From: JAGMES01 sp023128035
GTDB lineage: Bacteria; Bacillota; Halanaerobiia; DY22613
DNA: 64,000 nucleotides
Reading direction: 5' to 3'
Assembly: GCA_030627905.1 (NCBI GenBank)
Contig: DAOVRZ010000006.1
Span: 1-64,000 of the forward strand
Below the pieces are notes generated by a model. That model had not been told where the DNA came from, did not search any database, and was given only the letters and a program-made list of their open reading frames with translations. Positions within the stretch are counted from its first letter, which is position 1, and the number at the start of each line of letters is the position of its first letter. Positions 25,456-33,020 of the stretch are shown piece by piece. Position numbers and translations under genes: made by a program.

Positions 25456-25886
25456 GAACCATTATTAAATGGTTAGGTTTAGGATTGGGAACAGGATTAA
25501 GTCCAAAAGCTCCAGGAACTGTTGGTTCTTTGTTGGCAGTGATGATTGCAGCATTTATTGGTATCGTGCATAATCCATATTTTCTTCTTTTAAGTATTTT
25601 GATTGGTATATTTATTTGTCAAATGTCTGAAGATATGTTAGGTAAAAAAGATGATGGGCGGATTGTTTTTGATGAATTTGTAGGCCAGTGGATCGCTGTT
25701 GCTGGATTTTCAGGGTATTACCTTGTTGTCGGTTTTATATTGTTTCGTGTTTTTGATATTTTAAAACCACCGCCAATTCGTCAACTTCAAAAGTTTCACG
25801 GTGGGGTTGGGATTATGTTTGATGATATTTTAGCCGGAGCTTTGGCTTGGGTTATCATGACTTTAGTAAAGAATTATTTAATATAA
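25452..25886 (+). CDS. pgpA: Phosphatidylglycerophosphatase A
   Basis: 144 residues, with GTG overlapping the pgsA stop (GTGA). It removes the phosphate from phosphatidylglycerol phosphate to give phosphatidylglycerol. Family motifs are G-T-G-L-S-P-K-A-P-G-T-V-G-S near the N terminus and D-D-G-R-I-V-F-D-E-F-V-G in the catalytic region. Three to four membrane segments. It completes the pathway step begun by the neighbouring PgsA. Confidence 0.9.
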   Translation: MRTIIKWLGLGLGTGLSPKAPGTVGSLLAVMIAAFIGIVHNPYFLLLSILIGIFICQMSEDMLGKKDDGRIVFDEFVGQWIAVAGFSGYYLVVGFILFRVFDILKPPPIRQLQKFHGGVGIMFDDILAGALAWVIMTLVKNYLI

Positions 25887-25888
25887 AG

Positions 25889-25924
25889 AAAAAGTGTTGA
25901 CTTTTGTAGTCAACACTTTTTTTA
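25889..25924 (+). terminator. Terminator after rimO-pgsA-pgpA
   Basis: A stem AAAGTGTTGACT/AGTCAACACTTT with a short loop is followed by a seven-T run. Confidence 0.9.
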
Positions 25925-26034
25925 TATATAACGTAAGTTAGAATTATAAATGAATAATAGCGTAGAAATAGTGCGAAATAGTTAGAATTGTTATAATAAT
26001 CTGTCATAGTTCTCGATAAGGGCAAATAGAACAC

Positions 26035-26063
26035 TTGTTCTATTTTTGTGAATGATATATAAT
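26035..26063 (+). promoter_or_regulatory. Sigma-A promoter of the unknown gene at 26187
   Basis: TTGTTC and TATAAT with a 17-base spacer. The leader of about 115 bases has no obvious structure. Confidence 0.65.
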
Positions 26064-26186
26064 GTATTTAAGGAAATAATTCTGCTATTACGTGCCAAAT
26101 GGCAATAATAAATATAGTAATTCTTTCTTTTCAAGTCGCAATTTACTTCTTATCTTTTGTTAAAAAAAATAGAGGAGGTTTTTTTA

Positions 26187-26639
26187 GTGAGTAAAAGTCC
26201 ATTGAGTACAAATCAGCGACATATTGAGGAGATGAAGGAGTCGTTAGGCATTATTGAAGTAGAATTATTGTCATACAAGATGAATAATATCAAAATTGCT
26301 GAATTAATAGAAATAGGATATTGGATTAATGAATTGCTGCAAACTCGAATTTCTTTTAAAGAGAGAGAGGAACTATTTAAGTTGGTTAGTTATGTCAAAT
26401 ATCTACAGATAGTATATTTAGAAAGTTCTCTTGATTTGTGTGCCAATCAACTCTCAAAGAGGTTAAAAGGATTAATTGACAAAGAAGCATGGCAAATTTA
26501 TTTAAAATTAGATGAGGTAAGAAGCATTGAACGAGAGTTTTTTCAAGGAAAAGATTATCATCGCGATTTTAATTTAGATTTAGTACATCTTGAACAGGAA
26601 TTGATGGCTAGACTTTCTGTCATTGAGTGTAAAATCTAA
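26187..26639 (+). CDS. Unrecognised helical cytoplasmic protein
   Basis: 150 residues starting at GTG 26187, with GAGGAGG at suitable spacing; the frame is open from 26157 but that part overlaps the ribosome site. The protein is charged and predicted all-alpha (E-M-K-E-S-L-G-I-I-E-V-E-L-L-S-Y, K-E-R-E-E-L-F-K-L, D-L-V-H-L-E-Q-E-L-M-A-R), with no membrane segment and no catalytic motif. I do not recognise a family. A hairpin repeat and aroA follow; co-transcription with aroA is possible. Confidence 0.6.
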   Translation: MSKSPLSTNQRHIEEMKESLGIIEVELLSYKMNNIKIAELIEIGYWINELLQTRISFKEREELFKLVSYVKYLQIVYLESSLDLCANQLSKRLKGLIDKEAWQIYLKLDEVRSIEREFFQGKDYHRDFNLDLVHLEQELMARLSVIECKI

Positions 26640-26716
26640 AAAGGAAAGGAAGTAATTGAGTAGAAATATATTAAGAGGAATGATATTATATGATTAATAA
26701 ACAAAATTAATCTTTT

Positions 26717-26826
26717 GAAATAAGACCCCCACTTCTATAAGTGGGGGGAATTGTTTTTAATCTTCAGTGGGGGTAGAATCCCCTACTGAAGTCCCAATGT
26801 TCAGCTTAAGCTGGACGAGTTCACTT
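26717..26826 (+). repeat. Triple-hairpin repeat, copy 2 (in the aroA leader)
   Basis: Same 110-nt layout as copy 1, with hairpins ACCCCCACTTCTATAAGTGG, CTTCAGTGGGGG...CCCCTACTGAAG and GTTCAGCTTAAGCTGGAC. It ends 20 bases before the aroA start, so it is either the 5' leader of aroA or lies between its promoter and the gene. Confidence 0.85.
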
Positions 26827-26845
26827 CGACTTTAAGGGGGAAAGA

Positions 26846-28177
26846 GTGGAAATGTTACAAATAAAAGTTCAACCAGTTCAAAGGGTGGAAGGAGAAGTTA
26901 GTATTCCTGGTGATAAATCCATTTCTCATAGGTCTATTTTGTTCGGAGCATTAACTAATGGAAGAGTAGAGATTGATAATTTTCTCATGGGTGAGGATTG
27001 TTTGCATACAGCAAAATTGATTCAAGATTTAGGAGTATCTGTGACGGTGAATCCTTCTATTAAGCAAGTAATTGTAGAAGGGGTGGGAAAAGATGGGCTC
27101 AAAGAATCCAACAAGGTTTTAAATGTTGGAAATGCTGGAACATTGATTAGAATTGGTTCAGGCCTTCTTGCAGCTTGTCAAATGTTTTCTGTTGTTACAG
27201 GAGATGAATCCATTCGAGGGAGACCAATGAGGAGAATTGTTGAACCTTTGACACGAATGGGGGCACGGATTTGGGGACGTGAAGAGAATTCACTTGCGCC
27301 TTTAGCCATTCAGGGTGGCAGATTACAAGGGTACACTCATATTTCAAAACATGCCAGTGCTCAGGTTAAATCAGCTATTCTTCTTGCAGGTCTTTTAGCA
27401 GAGAGTGGTGAGACAGTGGTTAAAGAACCTACTAAATCTCGTGACCATACTGAAAGGATGCTGAAATATCTTGGTGCAGATTTAGAAGTAGATGATAATA
27501 CAGTTCAAATTAAACCACAAAATTATTTGCAAGCGAGACCTATCTATGTTCCCGGAGATATTTCATCTGCTGCTTTTATTCTAGCAACTGCAATTTTAAA
27601 GACAGATTCAGAAGTAGTTATTAATAATGTCGGATATAATCCAACTAGAAATGGAATTATTCAGGTTCTCAAAATGATGGGAGGAGAGATTCGGATTTTT
27701 AATCAGCGTGAAGTAAATGGTGAACCTATTGTTGATTTAAGAATTACTCCATCTCAGTTGCATGGAATTCAATTAAACGGTTCTTTAATACCTAATGTTA
27801 TTGATGAGATACCTATTATTGCTGTTCTTGCAACACAGGCTCATGGCAAAACTGTAATTTCTGAAGCGCAAGAACTACGGGTGAAAGAAAGTGATCGTAT
27901 TCGAACGATTGTTGCTGGTTTACAAAAATTAGGTGCCAAAGTGGAAGAACGCTCAGATGGTATGATTATTGAAGGGCCGATTCAGCTAAAAGGTGGAGAG
28001 GTAGAAAGCTATGGAGATCATCGTATCGCAATGAGTCTGGTTGTTGCAGGGCTGGTAGCCGATGATGAGACTTTAATTAGGGATACAGATTGTATTAATA
28101 CTTCATTTCCTGGTTTTATAGAGATTATACAAAGGATTACAGGTAAAAAGGCAATTTTTGAGATACATATAGAGTAG
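26846..28177 (+). CDS. aroA: 3-phosphoshikimate 1-carboxyvinyltransferase (EPSP synthase)
   Basis: A 443-residue shikimate pathway enzyme joining PEP to shikimate 3-phosphate. Motifs seen: G-D-K-S-I-S-H-R-S (substrate-binding), G-N-A-G-T-L-I-R (the PEP/glyphosate loop; the Pro that follows Arg in the E. coli enzyme is Ile here), R-D-H-T-E-R-M-L, D-E-I-P and K-E-S-D-R-I. GTG 26846 is used because AAGGGGG sits 6 bases before it; ATG 26852 is possible. The gene stands apart from other shikimate genes, directly after a repeat element. Confidence 0.95.
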   Translation: MEMLQIKVQPVQRVEGEVSIPGDKSISHRSILFGALTNGRVEIDNFLMGEDCLHTAKLIQDLGVSVTVNPSIKQVIVEGVGKDGLKESNKVLNVGNAGTLIRIGSGLLAACQMFSVVTGDESIRGRPMRRIVEPLTRMGARIWGREENSLAPLAIQGGRLQGYTHISKHASAQVKSAILLAGLLAESGETVVKEPTKSRDHTERMLKYLGADLEVDDNTVQIKPQNYLQARPIYVPGDISSAAFILATAILKTDSEVVINNVGYNPTRNGIIQVLKMMGGEIRIFNQREVNGEPIVDLRITPSQLHGIQLNGSLIPNVIDEIPIIAVLATQAHGKTVISEAQELRVKESDRIRTIVAGLQKLGAKVEERSDGMIIEGPIQLKGGEVESYGDHRIAMSLVVAGLVADDETLIRDTDCINTSFPGFIEIIQRITGKKAIFEIHIE

Positions 28178-28230
28178 TTCAGTATTCCATAATTTACATA
28201 GAGGAATTGCTGGATTTATCATTTTCACCA

Positions 28231-28239
28231 TGCTATAAT
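28231..28239 (+). promoter_or_regulatory. Extended -10 promoter of the FtsH-like operon
   Basis: TGCTATAAT is an extended -10 (TGnTATAAT); the -35 is weak. A start near 28246 yields a leader of about 130 bases containing the structured element listed next. Confidence 0.55.
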
Positions 28240-28266
28240 TACACATGTTGAGAGGGTACTGTTTGG

Positions 28267-28336
28267 AAAAGAGTAGCTATTGCTTTGAAAAGCACTGTTC
28301 GTCTAGAACAGAATTAGCGAACTCTTTTCTTTTTCT
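28267..28336 (+). ncRNA. Candidate structured leader RNA/attenuator
   Basis: The region folds into a multi-branch shape: outer stem AAAAGAGT (28267-28274) with ACTCTTTT (28321-28328), an inner GCTA/TAGC stem, hairpin TGCTT-TGAA-AAGCA, and hairpin CTGTTC-GTCTA-GAACAG. CTTTTTCTT follows, so the outer stem can act as a terminator. It lies between a promoter and the operon start, which fits a leader that decides read-through. I do not match it to a known riboswitch class. It may also be an independent small RNA. Confidence 0.45.
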
Positions 28337-28377
28337 TATTACGCACATGAGTTTTATAATATTTTGAAAGGAGGACC

Positions 28378-28932
28378 ATGAACGTGTTTAAAGGAACTCG
28401 TATTGTAATTGTTCTTGTTGTTTTGGTTTTAGGACTTATTTCAATCTTTGGTGCTCAATATTTTATAAAAACGTATCGATTTGAAGAACCATTTAAAGAA
28501 AAGGTCCTCGCTATCGAAGGGATTGATCAGGTAAATCTGATTGATACAGAAGATGGAAAAAGAATTGTTCTAACTTTAGGCAATGCTGTAGTATTAGATG
28601 AGGCTTTTTTAAAGGTGGAGGAACTGGCCCATCAAAGTTTGAAAGGTAAAATTAAAATTGAAATTGAAGATCAAGCCAGTCCAACCATGAAAGATCTTTA
28701 TCATGAGATGCATTTTGCAATTTATGAAGGGATAACCACTGGTTATTTCACACAGATGGTAAAAAGAATTAATGAGATTGGGGCTGAAAATCAAGTTCAG
28801 GATTTAGATATCAAGATAGATCAAAATTATGTATATCTGAAATTAGTGAAAAACGGGGAGATGTATTCTAAAATAGTAACTCGTAATTTAGGAAATTTAA
28901 GTTATATCGGAGATCAGGGAGGTGAATTCTGA
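28378..28932 (+). CDS. Single-pass membrane protein coupled to the FtsH-like protease
   Basis: 184 residues with AAAGGAGG before the ATG. One N-terminal membrane anchor (about 9-30, V-I-V-L-V-V-L-V-L-G-L-I-S-I-F-G) is followed by a soluble alpha/beta part of about 150 residues without known motifs. The stop overlaps the start of the next gene (TGATG). The downstream protease lacks the usual extracytoplasmic domain, so this protein may supply an equivalent domain or adaptor. Inference from coupling only. Confidence 0.6.
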   Translation: MNVFKGTRIVIVLVVLVLGLISIFGAQYFIKTYRFEEPFKEKVLAIEGIDQVNLIDTEDGKRIVLTLGNAVVLDEAFLKVEELAHQSLKGKIKIEIEDQASPTMKDLYHEMHFAIYEGITTGYFTQMVKRINEIGAENQVQDLDIKIDQNYVYLKLVKNGEMYSKIVTRNLGNLSYIGDQGGEF

Positions 28933-30431
28933 TGGTAAAAGAGGTTGGAATTGGCCTTGGTTTGGCGATTTTAATTTTTCTTGGATTTCAAGGGATAAAT
29001 CTTTTTCCGTTTATCTTTTTTGTTGGAATGTCCTATGTACTTTTGACTATGTTAGATTCAAAAAATGGTGGAATTTCATCAAAACCGATTAGTAAACTTA
29101 AATCGAAAAAAACTTCTGATAGTATTCCAAAAGTTACGTTTGAGGATATTGGTGGTCAGGAAACAGCGAAAAAAGAGCTGATGGAAGCTTTGAATTTCAT
29201 AAAAGATGCTGGTAAAATTAAAAAATTAGGGATTCGTCCTTTAAAGGGAATTCTTTTAAGTGGCCCTCCAGGTACTGGAAAAACTCTAATGGCTAAAGCC
29301 TCAGCTCAATTGACTGATTCGATCTTTTTTAGCGCTTCTGGTAGCGAATTTATTGAAATGTATGCAGGTGTTGGTGCTAAAAGGGTGCGTCAGCTTTTTT
29401 CTAAAGCAAGAGAGGCAGCAAGGAAAGCCAATTCAAATAATGCGATTATTTTTATTGACGAGATTGAAGTTTTAGGTAGAAAACGTGGTTCTCATTCTAG
29501 TCATATGGAATATGATCAGACACTGAACCAACTTCTAGTGGAAATGGATGGACTTTCTATTGATGATGAAGTGAAAATACTTGTTGTTGGTGCTACCAAC
29601 CGAGCAGATATATTAGATCCAGCGATTCTCCGCCCAGGTCGTTTTGACAGAATTGTAAAAGTAGATTTGCCTGATAAGGAAGGTCGGAAACACATCTTAA
29701 ATATTCACTTAGCAAATAAACCTTTGCATGAAGATGTGAACAGCGAAGATATTGCAAAAGAAACCTTTGGATTTTCTGGTGCTCACCTTGAAAGTTTGAC
29801 AAATGAGGCCGCAATTCTGGCATGGCGTGAGAAAGAATTAAAAATTGGGCAGAAACATTTTAAAGAAGCGGTAGATAAAGTAATGATGGGGGAAAAGTTG
29901 AACCGCAAACCTCAGGTTGAAGAGTTGCGGCGAATTGCAATTCATGAAACTGGTCATGCATTGATCGGCGAAATGCTTCGTCCAGGCTCGGTTTCTACTA
30001 TTACTATTACTTCTAGAGGCCAGGCTTTAGGCTATGTGCGTCATAATCCACAAGATGATATTTATCTTTATACCCAAACCTATCTTGAAGATCAGGTTGC
30101 TATTTGTATAGCAGGTGCTGCAGCTGAAGAGATGATTCTTGGGAACCGAAGTACTGGAGCTCGGAATGATTTTGAAAAAGCTACTGATCTGGCAAAACAG
30201 ATTATTTTTTCTGGTATGACTTCTTTAGGTGTTGTTACTGAGAAAGATTTGCCAGCTAATTTAAAACATGAAGAAATGACTCGTATTCTTAAAGAACAAG
30301 AAGAAAGGGTAAAGAAAATTCTTGCCGATAAAACAGATGTAATTTTTTCTATTACGGAAAAGCTTCTTAAAGATGAAAGTTTTACAGGTGATGAATTACG
30401 AGAAATATTAAATGAAATTAAAGTTGCATAA
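28932..30431 (+). CDS. FtsH-like membrane AAA+ zinc protease (short form)
   Basis: A 499-residue FtsH homologue, shorter than the usual 600-650 residues because the extracytoplasmic domain is missing: two hydrophobic segments (about 4-20 and 24-40) are nearly contiguous. The AAA+ domain has Walker A G-P-P-G-T-G-K-T (111-118), pore-loop Y-A-G-V-G-A, Walker B I-I-F-I-D-E (172-177), second region of homology G-A-T-N-R-A-D-I-L-D and arginine finger R-P-G-R-F-D-R. The M41 protease has H-E-T-G-H (338-342) and the downstream Asp ligand (about 413). All key residues are present, so it should degrade membrane or regulatory proteins. It is probably a paralog beside a canonical ftsH elsewhere. Confidence 0.85.
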   Translation: MVKEVGIGLGLAILIFLGFQGINLFPFIFFVGMSYVLLTMLDSKNGGISSKPISKLKSKKTSDSIPKVTFEDIGGQETAKKELMEALNFIKDAGKIKKLGIRPLKGILLSGPPGTGKTLMAKASAQLTDSIFFSASGSEFIEMYAGVGAKRVRQLFSKAREAARKANSNNAIIFIDEIEVLGRKRGSHSSHMEYDQTLNQLLVEMDGLSIDDEVKILVVGATNRADILDPAILRPGRFDRIVKVDLPDKEGRKHILNIHLANKPLHEDVNSEDIAKETFGFSGAHLESLTNEAAILAWREKELKIGQKHFKEAVDKVMMGEKLNRKPQVEELRRIAIHETGHALIGEMLRPGSVSTITITSRGQALGYVRHNPQDDIYLYTQTYLEDQVAICIAGAAAEEMILGNRSTGARNDFEKATDLAKQIIFSGMTSLGVVTEKDLPANLKHEEMTRILKEQEERVKKILADKTDVIFSITEKLLKDESFTGDELREILNEIKVA

Positions 30432-30434
30432 AAT

Positions 30435-30470
30435 AAACCCGGATTCAAAAAAAGTTGAATCCGGGTTTTA
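30435..30470. terminator. Terminator after the FtsH-like gene
   Basis: A perfect 13-bp stem (AACCCGGATTCAA with TTGAATCCGGGTT) followed by TTTTA. It also lies downstream of the convergent amidase-like gene. Confidence 0.9.
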
Positions 30471-30493
30471 TATATTGAGTAGCAGTTATTATT

Positions 30494-31021
30494 TCACTGA
30501 AGTCCTTCTAATAAATATGAAATAAATTTCCAATCGGTTTTATTGCTAATCTTTGGATCTACAATCAACATAATAGCTGGATATGAAAGACCAGATAACC
30601 ATACACCTTTTATAGGAATTAGTTTATAAGGAATATCTTCACTATGAAAGTAAGCCGCTAATTGATAAGCTAGAGTAGAACCAAGTTGATTATATTCAAT
30701 GAAAGCAGAATATTTTCCATGATGATGAATACCAAGAATAACGTCAGGATCAAACTCTTTTACATTTAAAATCTTTGCATTTTGTTTTACATAAGTTTCA
30801 TTATCTTTTCTTGACAGAGCAAAACTTTTCAAATATTCTGAAATAGTAGTTGCTAATTTTAAGTTTAACTCTTTTTCTGCATTATCTTCTATAATAAATC
30901 CCGTATCAGAACCTCCATGCATTGGATCAATGTAAATAGCTCTCTCTTCTGCAAATATGTTTGCACTTAAACTAAGTACTATTAAAGCTACAAAAAATGT
31001 TATCAAGAACTTTTTCATCAT
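30494..31021 (-). CDS. Exported amidase_3-like protein, probably lacking the catalytic Glu
   Basis: 175 residues with AGGAGGAG before paired ATGs. A Sec signal (1-24, ending N-I-F-A-E) is followed by an N-acetylmuramoyl-L-alanine amidase-like fold: D-P-M-H-G-G (His35), E-K-E-L-N-L-K-L-A (Glu51) and G-I-H-H-H-G (His99) match the three zinc ligands. In active enzymes the C-terminal motif is P-A-V-L-V-E-x-G-F-x-S-N; here it is P-A-I-M-L-I-V-D-P-K-I-S-N, so the catalytic Glu is replaced by Ile. The protein may bind peptidoglycan or zinc without cleaving, or use another residue. It is short for the family. Confidence 0.65.
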   Translation of the reverse strand: MMKKFLITFFVALIVLSLSANIFAEERAIYIDPMHGGSDTGFIIEDNAEKELNLKLATTISEYLKSFALSRKDNETYVKQNAKILNVKEFDPDVILGIHHHGKYSAFIEYNQLGSTLAYQLAAYFHSEDIPYKLIPIKGVWLSGLSYPAIMLIVDPKISNKTDWKFISYLLEGLQ

Positions 31022-31041
31022 AACTCCTCCTTTTTTACATC

Positions 31042-31070
31042 ATTATACTAATAATTAAATTAAAAGTCAA
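31042..31070 (-). promoter_or_regulatory. Strong sigma-A promoter of the amidase-like gene
   Basis: On the minus strand TTGACT and TATAAT are separated by 17 bases; the start is about 14 bases before the ribosome site. Confidence 0.8.
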
Positions 31071-31208
31071 TAGTTATTGCCTAGTAGATTGTTCTATAAT
31101 AATTTCTTAGCATAGATAAAAGGAGGATTATAGCAAACCCCGAATTAAATATTAGGATCTCAAACAATTACGCGCTATCTCAATGATTAAAGAAGGAGGA
31201 AAATAACT

Positions 31209-32753
31209 ATGATTAGGTGGAAGATTGTTACAGATAATAGAGTAGGGATGGTTCATGATGTTTTAAGAATTTTTTCTGAAGAAGAGATCAGTATTATTTC
31301 TATGGAAGTGATACCTGAACAAATTCATATAAAAATTGAAGAGATAAATTTTGAGATTGTGAAGAAGTTATGGAATAGATTATATAGTATTCCTGGAGTT
31401 TCTGAAATATGTGACGTAGAAGTTTTACCTTATGAGGAGAGAGAACAACAGTTGCGTACTGTTCTTAATTCAGTCAGTGAAGGGATTATAGCTGTTAATC
31501 TTGATGGAATGATAAAAACTATTAATCCAGCTGCTGAGAAAATTATACTTAGATCTTCTGAGGAGTTATTAAACAAACCTATTCAAGAGGTGTTAGGTGA
31601 AAAGACACCTATCAGTTTAAGTTTGAAAAAGGGAAAGAACTATGATAATTTAGAGATACGGGTTAAAACTCCTCAAGGTAGAACTCATTATTTAACTAGT
31701 GGCTGTCCTATTCGAGATGAACAGGAAAATATAATTGGAGCAGTAGCGGTATTGAAAGATATTGATCAGGTAAGACAGTTAGTTTATAAAGTTACTCAAC
31801 CTTCAATGATTACTTTTGAGGATATTATTTATCAAAGTAAGGAAATGGATCAGGTAGTTAAATTGGCTCAGAAGATTGCTTTGACTAATAGTACTGTTCT
31901 AATCCGCGGTGAGAGTGGCACAGGTAAAGAATTTTTTGCCAGATCTATTCATATGGCTAGTATGCGAGTGGATAAGCCATTCTTGCCAATTAATTGTGGA
32001 GCTTTGCCTGATTCTTTATTAGAAAGTGAACTATTTGGCTATGAAGAAGGGACATTTACTGGGGGGAGTAAAGGTGGGAAGCAAGGGCTTTTTGAACTGG
32101 CCCAAGGGGGTACACTTTTTCTTGACGAAATTGGTGAACTCCCAACAAAGTTGCAGGTTAAACTATTAAGAGTCCTTCAAGAAGGAAAAGTTCGGCGGGT
32201 AGGTGGTTTTAATGAACAGCCTATTGATGTAAGGATTATAGCTGCTACTAATAAAAATTTGGAGAAGATGATTGAACATAGTGAGTTTAGAGAAGACTTA
32301 TATTATAGGTTAAATGTAATCCCTATTCATATTCCTCCACTTCGAATGCGTAAAGAGGATATTAATATTTTGGTTGAACATTTTTTAAAGACTTTTGTGG
32401 GAGAACTTTTGGAGATTGATGAAATGGCCTGGAAGGGTCTTATAGCATATGACTGGCCCGGAAATGTACGTGAACTGAGAAATGTTATCGAACGAGCAGT
32501 TCATCTAACAAATCATGATAAGATTTATTGGTCTGATCTTTTTCCTGAACATCCAGAGATTTTTCTTAAGAGTGAATCTGTCGAAATAAAAATTCATCAG
32601 ATTTCAAGTTTTGAAGAAGTAGTAGGGATTGCAGAAAGGGCGCTACTAAAAAAAGTGCTCAAAGAATATCATAGTTCTAGACAAATGGCAAAAGTTCTAG
32701 GAGTTTCTCATACTACTGTTATAAATAAATTAAAAAAGCATGAGTTATTATGA
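31209..32753 (+). CDS. TyrR-like sigma-54-dependent regulator (ACT-PAS-AAA-HTH)
   Basis: A 514-residue activator. Residues 1-75 form an ACT domain (V-T-D-N-R-V-G-M-V-H-D-V-L-R-I-F), expected to sense an amino acid. 80-190 are a PAS domain. 205-430 are the AAA+ sigma-54 interaction domain with Walker A G-E-S-G-T-G-K-E, Walker B G-G-T-L-F-L-D-E-I-G-E and R-fingers in R-E-D-L-Y-Y-R-L-N-V. The loop that contacts sigma-54 reads G-T-F-T-G-G instead of the usual G-A-F-T-G-A. 470-514 are a Fis-type HTH (S-R-Q-M-A-K-V-L-G-V-S-H-T-T-V-I-N-K-L). This is TyrR architecture. Three TyrR-box-like sites and a -24/-12 promoter lie directly downstream, before methionine gamma-lyase, the probable target. Confidence 0.85.
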   Translation: MIRWKIVTDNRVGMVHDVLRIFSEEEISIISMEVIPEQIHIKIEEINFEIVKKLWNRLYSIPGVSEICDVEVLPYEEREQQLRTVLNSVSEGIIAVNLDGMIKTINPAAEKIILRSSEELLNKPIQEVLGEKTPISLSLKKGKNYDNLEIRVKTPQGRTHYLTSGCPIRDEQENIIGAVAVLKDIDQVRQLVYKVTQPSMITFEDIIYQSKEMDQVVKLAQKIALTNSTVLIRGESGTGKEFFARSIHMASMRVDKPFLPINCGALPDSLLESELFGYEEGTFTGGSKGGKQGLFELAQGGTLFLDEIGELPTKLQVKLLRVLQEGKVRRVGGFNEQPIDVRIIAATNKNLEKMIEHSEFREDLYYRLNVIPIHIPPLRMRKEDINILVEHFLKTFVGELLEIDEMAWKGLIAYDWPGNVRELRNVIERAVHLTNHDKIYWSDLFPEHPEIFLKSESVEIKIHQISSFEEVVGIAERALLKKVLKEYHSSRQMAKVLGVSHTTVINKLKKHELL

Positions 32754-32756
32754 TGT

Positions 32757-32774
32757 TGTAAAGAAAAAATTACA
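32757..32774. promoter_or_regulatory. TyrR-box-like site 1
   Basis: TGTAAA-N6-ATTACA, one mismatch from the TGTAAA-N6-TTTACA consensus known for E. coli TyrR. It begins right after the regulator stop codon. Confidence 0.6.
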
Positions 32775-32777
32775 AAG

Positions 32778-32795
32778 TGTAAAAAAAAATTTACT
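32778..32795. promoter_or_regulatory. TyrR-box-like site 2
   Basis: TGTAAA-N6-TTTACT, one mismatch from consensus. Its centre is 21 bases (two helical turns) from site 1, which favours cooperative binding on one face of the DNA. Confidence 0.65.
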
Positions 32796-32856
32796 TAACA
32801 AATAGGTACTAACTCCAAGTTGTTTCAGCTTTAATTGAGTTAGCTGAAAAGGAATT

Positions 32857-32874
32857 TGTAAAAAAAAATTTACA
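32857..32874. promoter_or_regulatory. TyrR-box-like site 3 (perfect)
   Basis: TGTAAA-N6-TTTACA, a full match, extended by AATT on each side. It lies about 110 bases upstream of the expected sigma-54 start, a usual enhancer distance. Confidence 0.75.
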
Positions 32875-32949
32875 AATTCAAACTTTTGTTTTAATTGACT
32901 AAATGGACAAACTTATGATAGCATTGGCTTTCTTGGCTTAATAGGTGAT

Positions 32950-32966
32950 TTGGTATGAAATTTGCA
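32950..32966 (+). promoter_or_regulatory. Sigma-54 (-24/-12) promoter of the methionine gamma-lyase gene
   Basis: TTGGTATGAAATTTGCA fits the TTGGCACG-N4-TTGCA consensus, with GG and GC 12 bases apart as required. Transcription would start near 32977, 44 bases before the ATG. Confidence 0.75.
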
Positions 32967-33020
32967 TACTCTAAGGGTAGATTAAGAAGTAAAATTTCGC
33001 TTTAATAGGAGGATATATTC

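Noticed and set aside
31120..31190. Short ORF after AAAAGGAGG upstream of the TyrR-like regulator
   Set aside because: There is no ATG, GTG or TTG start, only ATT or ATA, and the peptide has no recognisable character.
32757..32880. The A-rich TGTAAA palindromes as simple terminators of the regulator gene
   Set aside because: The three sites keep exact 6-6-6 spacing without a T run after a GC stem, which fits protein-binding sites better.
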